Assembly: GCA_017441265.1 (NCBI GenBank)
Contig: JAFRYE010000035.1
Span: 1 to 64,000, forward strand
Reading direction: 5' to 3'
DNA: 64,000 nucleotides
Origin: Lachnospiraceae bacterium
GTDB taxonomy: Bacteria; Bacillota; Clostridia; Lachnospirales; Lachnospiraceae
A program made the translations under genes and the position numbers. Shown here piece after piece: positions 59,550 through 64,000 of this stretch; the stretch's first letter is position 1, and every line of letters begins with the position of its first letter. A model generated the notes under the pieces. The model was not told where the DNA came from. It saw nothing but the letters and a program-made list of their open reading frames with translations, and did no database searches.

Positions 59550-61253
59550 CTATACCGGCTTATAGCCGCTCTTCATCGAGCAGACGCGGTTGAATACCAA
59601 AGCATCCGCAGAACTGTCCTTGTAATCCACGCAGAAATAGCCGTTGCGCAGGAATTGGAACGTGTCAAACGCCGTGGCGCCGGCTACCGAAGGCTCGACA
59701 AAGCCCTGACGGATCACCAGCGAATTCGGATTGACGTTGACCTTTCCGGTCTCCTCGTCATACACGCCCTTCTCCTCGTCCACCAGGTTTTCATAAAGGC
59801 GGATTGTCGCGGGAACTGCCGTCGACGCATTCACCCAGTGAATGGTTCCTTTAACTTTGCGGTCCGCGCACTCGCCGCCCTTGGTCTCCGGGTCATAGGT
59901 GCAGTGGACACAGGTCACATTGCCGTCCGCATCGGTCTCGTAGCTTGCGCATCGCACGAAGTATGCGCCCATCAGGCGAACCTCGTTGCCGGGGAACAGC
60001 CGGAAATACTTCTTCGGCGGCTCCGGCATAAAGTCCTCTCTCTCAATGTAGAGTTCGCGGCCGAACGGAACCGTCCGACTGCCGAGAGACTCATTTTCCG
60101 GATTGTTCGAGACGGAAACATCCTCGGTCACGCCCTCGGGATAGTTGTCGATCACGAGTTTGATCGGGTCGACCACAGCCATCACGCGCGGCTTCTTGAG
60201 TTTCAGATCCTCGCGGATGCAGTACTCTAACATCGCGTAATCCACCGAGGAATTGCTTTTCGAAACGCCGCACAGCTCCATGAACAGCTTCAGGGATTCC
60301 GGCGTAAAGCCCCGGCGGCGCAACGCTGCGATCGTCACCAGACGAGGATCATCCCAGCCGTCCACAATGCCGTCCTCAACCAGCTTTTTGATATATCTCT
60401 TGCCCGTGACCACATTGGTCAGGTACATCTTGGCAAATTCAATCTGTTTGGGCGTATCCTCCGGCGTCTTCTTGAATCCGCACTCGATCATCACCCAGTC
60501 ATAAAGCGGACGATGATCCTCGAATTCCAGCGTGCAGATGGAGTGCGTAACGCCCTCCACGGCATCCTCGATCGGATGCGCAAAATCGTACATCGGGTAG
60601 ATGCACCAGCGGTCTCCCGTATTGTGGTGCGTCATGCGGGCCACGCGGTAAATGACGGGGTCCCGCATATTGATGTTCGGCGATGCCATGTCGATCTTGG
60701 CGCGCAACACTTTCGAGCCGTCCGCAAATTCACCGTTCTTCATCCCCTCAAAGAGACGAAGATTCTCCTCGATGCTGCGATCGCGGTAGGGGCTGTTCTT
60801 GCCGGGCTCCGTCAGCGTTCCGCGGTATTCGCGGATCTCGTCGGCCGTCAGGTCGCACACGAACGCTTTACCCTTTTTGATCAGGCGAACGGCCGCCTTG
60901 TACATCTCCTCAAAGTAGTTGGAAGCAAAAAACAAACGGTCCTCGAACTCCGCACCCAGCCAGCGCACATCCTTCGCGATAGACTCGACGAACTCCGTCT
61001 TCTCCTTCGTGGGGTTCGTGTCGTCAAACCGCAGGTTGAACTGACCTCCGTACTTCTTCGCAAGACCGTAATTGAGCAATATTGACTTTGCATGGCCGAT
61101 ATGCAGGTATCCGTTCGGCTCCGGCGGAAAACGCGTAATAACCTTGTCGCAGCAGCCTTCCGCAAGATCCTTCTCGATAATCAACTCAATAAAATTCTTG
61201 GAAATCGGCTCAATGCCTGTTTCCTTCGTCTCCGTGTTGACTGTCATATCCAT
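59550..61253 (-). CDS. glnS: Glutamine-tRNA ligase
   Basis: 567-residue class I synthetase charging tRNA-Gln directly. It has the HIGH motif in [20 protein letters not shown] just before it, and [13 protein letters not shown] as the KMSKS-like loop. [18 protein letters not shown] identifies the GlnRS/GluRS family. The C-terminal anticodon-binding barrel is present. Many Firmicutes lack GlnRS and use the amidotransferase route, so a glnS here is informative about lineage. The ATG at 61253 follows GGGAGG; the ORF start at 61268 is upstream of it. Confidence 0.95.
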   Translation of the reverse strand: MDMTVNTETKETGIEPISKNFIELIIEKDLAEGCCDKVITRFPPEPNGYLHIGHAKSILLNYGLAKKYGGQFNLRFDDTNPTKEKTEFVESIAKDVRWLGAEFEDRLFFASNYFEEMYKAAVRLIKKGKAFVCDLTADEIREYRGTLTEPGKNSPYRDRSIEENLRLFEGMKNGEFADGSKVLRAKIDMASPNINMRDPVIYRVARMTHHNTGDRWCIYPMYDFAHPIEDAVEGVTHSICTLEFEDHRPLYDWVMIECGFKKTPEDTPKQIEFAKMYLTNVVTGKRYIKKLVEDGIVDGWDDPRLVTIAALRRRGFTPESLKLFMELCGVSKSNSSVDYAMLEYCIREDLKLKKPRVMAVVDPIKLVIDNYPEGVTEDVSVSNNPENESLGSRTVPFGRELYIEREDFMPEPPKKYFRLFPGNEVRLMGAYFVRCASYETDADGNVTCVHCTYDPETKGGECADRKVKGTIHWVNASTAVPATIRLYENLVDEEKGVYDEETGKVNVNPNSLVIRQGFVEPSVAGATAFDTFQFLRNGYFCVDYKDSSADALVFNRVCSMKSGYKPV

Positions 61254-61288
61254 TCGGATACCTCCCAAAAACGAAAAACATTTTTGTC

Positions 61289-61297
61289 ATTCTATCA
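61289..61297 (-). promoter_or_regulatory. Extended -10 promoter candidate of glnS
   Basis: Minus-strand TGA before TAGAAT (61289-61294) with no clear -35. It lies about 40 bases upstream of the glnS start. Confidence 0.4.
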
Positions 61298-61317
61298 CAA
61301 ACGAGGGATAAAGGAAA

Positions 61318-61347
61318 GAGAAAAATGCAAAATATCGCATTTTTCTC
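61318..61347. terminator. Terminator of the HD-GYP-like gene
   Basis: Perfect 11-bp AT-rich stem (61318-61328 and 61337-61347). The minus-strand 3' arm is itself U-rich and followed by UUUCC. It sits eight bases past the stop of the HD domain gene. Confidence 0.7.
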
Positions 61348-61354
61348 CTCCGGG

Positions 61355-63238
61355 TCATCGGTATTGTCGATAGATGTGGTAGTACAGTTTCGCGCGCCCC
61401 TGCTCGGACGTCAGTTCCTCGATCTCCCGATACAGTTCCTTATCGCTCTCCAAAAATGCGATAATGTCCGGATTGTACTGGGTTCCCGCACCTTTGTGGA
61501 ACTCGGCGATCACCGACTCAAAGCGCTTTCCGCGCATGTAATTGCGGCCGAAAACGTCCGTAGCGGCGTCCATGCAGTCACAGACCGTAAGCAGGTCGAT
61601 CAAAATGTTGTACTTGCTGGCACGATTGTCGAAGTACTTCGGATATCCTCTCTTGCCGTCATAGCTGCGGTGATGCCCGAGAGCGATCTCCGCGTACGGG
61701 CGCAGCAGACGGTTGCGCATCAAAATCTCATAGCTCCACTTCGGGTGGAACTTGATATAGGAATACTCCATGTCGGAGAGACGGCGGATCTGCGTGTTGA
61801 TGATGTTGGCGATCAGGATCTTACCGATATCGTGGCATCGCGCGGAATTGTACATCAACGTCATCAATGCCTTCTTGTGCGCGGTCACATACGCGGGGTC
61901 GTCCGTCCCCATCACCGTCAGGAACATCTCCGGATGCGCATCCACAAGGCGGTCCAGGATCGCCTCGGAAAGTTTTGCCGTCATGACCGTGTGGATCAGA
62001 GTCGCCATTTGCCGGCTGATGATCATGCTGTCGATGAACTCGATCGCCATGGCATCATCGTCGATGAACGCGATCAGATCGTACAGAAGATGGTACAGCG
62101 ACTGGTCAAGATATTCCTTGCATGCGCACTCCCGCGGGATCGTCTCGATGTACGTCTTCACTTCATACAGGAGCTCAGCCTTCATGCGCTTTTTCTTCGC
62201 GCTGTCGCAGGAAAATGCATCGATCATCTCGAACATCGGCTTCGTGGTTGTGGTCATCATCGCGAAGCGGCTGTCCGCAGGCTGTTCATGCCAGTTCGGA
62301 TCGTTGAAATCATACTCCTTGACGATCGAGCGGCTGTACGAGCGAAGCAGCGTGAACGTCTGCTCGGGCTTCAGCAGTCCCGAGTAGAACGCGTAGACGA
62401 TATATCCGACATAGACCTTCGTATCCCGCTGCTCCACCGGCAGCTTAGTCTGGTCGATAAAACCGATAGGGTACGCCGGTCCGATGAACTCCTTCAGCTG
62501 CTTGTCCACGGAATTCCAGTTGAGAGCAGCCATGAACATCACGTCCGTCCCGACTTCGTTGAGCGGTTTCTCGATCTGCTCCCACTCCTCCTCCGAAAAA
62601 TACCCGCGGTATTTCCGGATCTTCGAAAGGCGGTTAAAGCAGTCGATCATGCGGTTGACGTTGGGCTCAAACTGCGAGCGCTCCATCTCGTACTGGCTGT
62701 GCAGCGTCTCCAGAACGCGCTTCACATCCTTGAAAAACGCGACCCGGTCTCCCTTGTGAAGCCGCCGCAGATAGTCGATCTTCTCGACGTAGGCAGCGAC
62801 CCACTCCACCTGGTCGAGAGCCATTTTCCGAAGATTGCCCTCAACGTTGAGGAAGGCGTTGTTGGAAAATGCGCACCGGCACGACCGCTCATGGAACTCA
62901 TCCCCGCAGTCCCGGTAATGCTTCCAAAGCCGCACGAACATCTGCGATTCCAGCACGTCGTCGCAGATCACATTGTTGAAATAGTCATACGCGCATTCAT
63001 ACAGCTGGCGCGCCGTCTCGTCGTCGAGTGGCTTTTCGCTGTACAGGATGGGGTTGATGAGACTGTTCAGTTCCTTCTCCGTCTCCTGATAAAATGAACG
63101 CACGACCTCCGATTTGTGAAGGAGCAGTCTGGTCCACTCAGCCTGGTTGTCGGTATCGAGCAGCTGCTTCTCGATCAGATCGACCTTCTCGAGCCGCTTG
63201 CGGTACTCACGGTACAATTCCGGTATTGTATTGACCAT
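61355..63238 (-). CDS. HD domain protein, HD-GYP-like but divergent
   Basis: 627 residues. The first 400 form an alpha-helical region I do not recognise. The C-terminal part carries an HD phosphohydrolase core: NSARCHDIGKILIANII (the HD pair at about residue 470), and GHHRSYDGKRGYPKYFDNR, which is close to the HHE..DGxGYP signature of HD-GYP c-di-GMP phosphodiesterases but has R for E and an extra residue in the GYP loop. It may hydrolyse a cyclic dinucleotide or only sense one. AAAGGAGG precedes the ATG. The gene stands alone between glnS and an LTA-synthase-like gene. Confidence 0.85.
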   Translation of the reverse strand: MVNTIPELYREYRKRLEKVDLIEKQLLDTDNQAEWTRLLLHKSEVVRSFYQETEKELNSLINPILYSEKPLDDETARQLYECAYDYFNNVICDDVLESQMFVRLWKHYRDCGDEFHERSCRCAFSNNAFLNVEGNLRKMALDQVEWVAAYVEKIDYLRRLHKGDRVAFFKDVKRVLETLHSQYEMERSQFEPNVNRMIDCFNRLSKIRKYRGYFSEEEWEQIEKPLNEVGTDVMFMAALNWNSVDKQLKEFIGPAYPIGFIDQTKLPVEQRDTKVYVGYIVYAFYSGLLKPEQTFTLLRSYSRSIVKEYDFNDPNWHEQPADSRFAMMTTTTKPMFEMIDAFSCDSAKKKRMKAELLYEVKTYIETIPRECACKEYLDQSLYHLLYDLIAFIDDDAMAIEFIDSMIISRQMATLIHTVMTAKLSEAILDRLVDAHPEMFLTVMGTDDPAYVTAHKKALMTLMYNSARCHDIGKILIANIINTQIRRLSDMEYSYIKFHPKWSYEILMRNRLLRPYAEIALGHHRSYDGKRGYPKYFDNRASKYNILIDLLTVCDCMDAATDVFGRNYMRGKRFESVIAEFHKGAGTQYNPDIIAFLESDKELYREIEELTSEQGRAKLYYHIYRQYR

Positions 63239-63272
63239 ACTCTCCTCCTTTCGTCGTGTATTCGGCCGGGAA

Positions 63273-64000
63273 CTAAGGTTCCTGCGTATTCACCAGCGGG
63301 AACTCGCGCTCCGCCGGCGGGCCGTACAACAGCTCATCGTAAAAATCCGATCGCTCTTCCAGAAGATCGTTCAGTTTCGAAACCCCGTATTTCTCAAGCA
63401 TCGTCGGGGTATCCGCGAAGAGATTGACGCCGATGCCGAGGCGGTCGCCCGGGATCGTGAATCCCATCGCGGCCAGCGTTGTCGGGAACATATCCATGGA
63501 TGTGAAATCCCTGGCGTACGAAAGTGTGTAATCAACGGAAGAATTCAAAACCGCGCAATAGCATTTTCGCACATACTTACTGTCATTGTAGGGCAAACTG
63601 CCCGTGTACTTCGTGTCCATCGTCGGGTGATCGCCGACAACGATGATCGTCGTATCCTCGTAATACGGCTGTCTCGAAAGCCAGTCGAGGAATTTATCCA
63701 GCTGTTTGGACGCGCAGGCGATAACGTTGCTGTACTGATCCGGAAACTTCGTCCCGCACAACCGGCAACGGAACCCGTCCGTAAAATGCGTGTCCATCGT
63801 CATCATCGTCAGTGCAAACGGCTTATCTTCTTGGGTCAGCTGCGTCAGCACTTCGATCGCGTAATCATAGACCTTTTCATCCTCGACACCCCACCAGACT
63901 TTGTAATCCGGCTGGATCCAGCCCACATCCTTGAACGTCTGGTAATCGTGGATCGTGTAGTCGCCGTGGGTGGTCATGAAAATGTCCGCGCCGGAAAATT
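63273..64000 (-). CDS. LTA synthase-like sulfatase-fold protein, 5' end outside window
   Basis: Only the C-terminal 240 residues are present; the reading frame continues past the right edge. The fold is the alkaline phosphatase/sulfatase superfamily, as in lipoteichoic acid synthase. MTMDTHFTDGF and IIVVGDHPTMDTKYTGSLPYND supply metal and catalytic-site His and Asp residues. A small insertion, FRCRLCGTKFPDQYSNVIACA, has three Cys and is unusual in LtaS. The N-terminal TM part, if present, lies beyond the window. It could be a phosphoglycerol transferase or a related cell-surface enzyme. Confidence 0.85.
   Translation of the reverse strand, partial: FSGADIFMTTHGDYTIHDYQTFKDVGWIQPDYKVWWGVEDEKVYDYAIEVLTQLTQEDKPFALTMMTMDTHFTDGFRCRLCGTKFPDQYSNVIACASKQLDKFLDWLSRQPYYEDTTIIVVGDHPTMDTKYTGSLPYNDSKYVRKCYCAVLNSSVDYTLSYARDFTSMDMFPTTLAAMGFTIPGDRLGIGVNLFADTPTMLEKYGVSKLNDLLEERSDFYDELLYGPPAEREFPLVNTQEP

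Noticed and set aside
61325..63097. Plus-strand frame of 590 codons opposite the HD domain gene
   Set aside because: No SD and no known domain; the minus-strand HD protein has a clear motif and a perfect SD.

Overview
The window is 64 kb of dense bacterial chromosome with a GC content I estimate at 54-56%. It looks like an anaerobic Firmicute of class Clostridia, probably close to Lachnospiraceae. The evidence is strong AGGAGG ribosome binding sites, consensus sigma-A promoters, clostridial families (DUF6062, apparently DUF6106 and DUF6142, VanZ, DegV, a cytosolic M29 aminopeptidase), a bacterial GlnRS and the purE-purM-purN-purD order. Nearly everything is on the minus strand. The exceptions are typA, a dCMP deaminase and a fused ABC transporter (39.9-45.2 kb), plus a candidate small RNA at 17.7 kb. 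I saw no rRNA, tRNA, CRISPR array, prophage or insertion sequence.

Layout, left to right (minus-strand units are read right to left). 0-2.3 kb: 3'-truncated gap, rpoZ and yicC. 2.3-9.9 kb: a topB - ABC ATPase - FtsX-type permease - two membrane proteins operon. 9.9-17.5 kb: glyA, degV, a small membrane exporter-like protein, thrC, a hotdog thioesterase, and a sugar kinase next to glmM. 17.4-17.9 kb: an intergenic region with a divergent orphan promoter and a structured RNA candidate. 17.9-23.0 kb: a large SH3-repeat cell-wall protein, an aquaporin and a lipoprotein esterase. 23.0-26.7 kb: purine genes. 26.8-39.7 kb: a long co-directional run holding an M29 peptidase, VanZ and DUF6142 membrane proteins, pheST, a Gld-like ABC system, dapB and dapA. 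39.9-45.2 kb: the plus-strand genes. 45.2-55.9 kb: an accessory biosynthetic cluster. 55.9-64 kb: an amidase, guaB, DUF6106, DUF6062, glnS, an HD-GYP-like protein and a truncated LTA-synthase-like gene.

The most unusual region is 45.2-55.9 kb. Its genes overlap or nearly touch. In transcription order they encode an NTP_transf_5-like nucleotidyltransferase, an HPr-kinase-like protein, a PqqD-like protein with a conserved-looking acidic tail, a GT2 glycosyltransferase, an internally duplicated PP-loop ATPase with a QueC-like Cys cluster, two more GT2 enzymes, a polysaccharide pyruvyl transferase, an FrhB-type Fe-S flavoprotein and an ABC exporter. The kinase/nucleotidyltransferase/PqqD/exporter set recalls phosphorylated lasso-peptide clusters, but no lasso cyclase, leader protease or separate precursor is visible. 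The glycosyl and pyruvyl transferases point to a glycan. It may be a hybrid or undescribed pathway.

A second unexpected signal is a dispersed non-palindromic octamer, GGAAAATG/CATTTTCC. I counted 42 copies by hand in both orientations, in genes and between them, where base composition predicts one or two. This abundance resembles uptake-signal-like repeats, which are not known in Clostridia.
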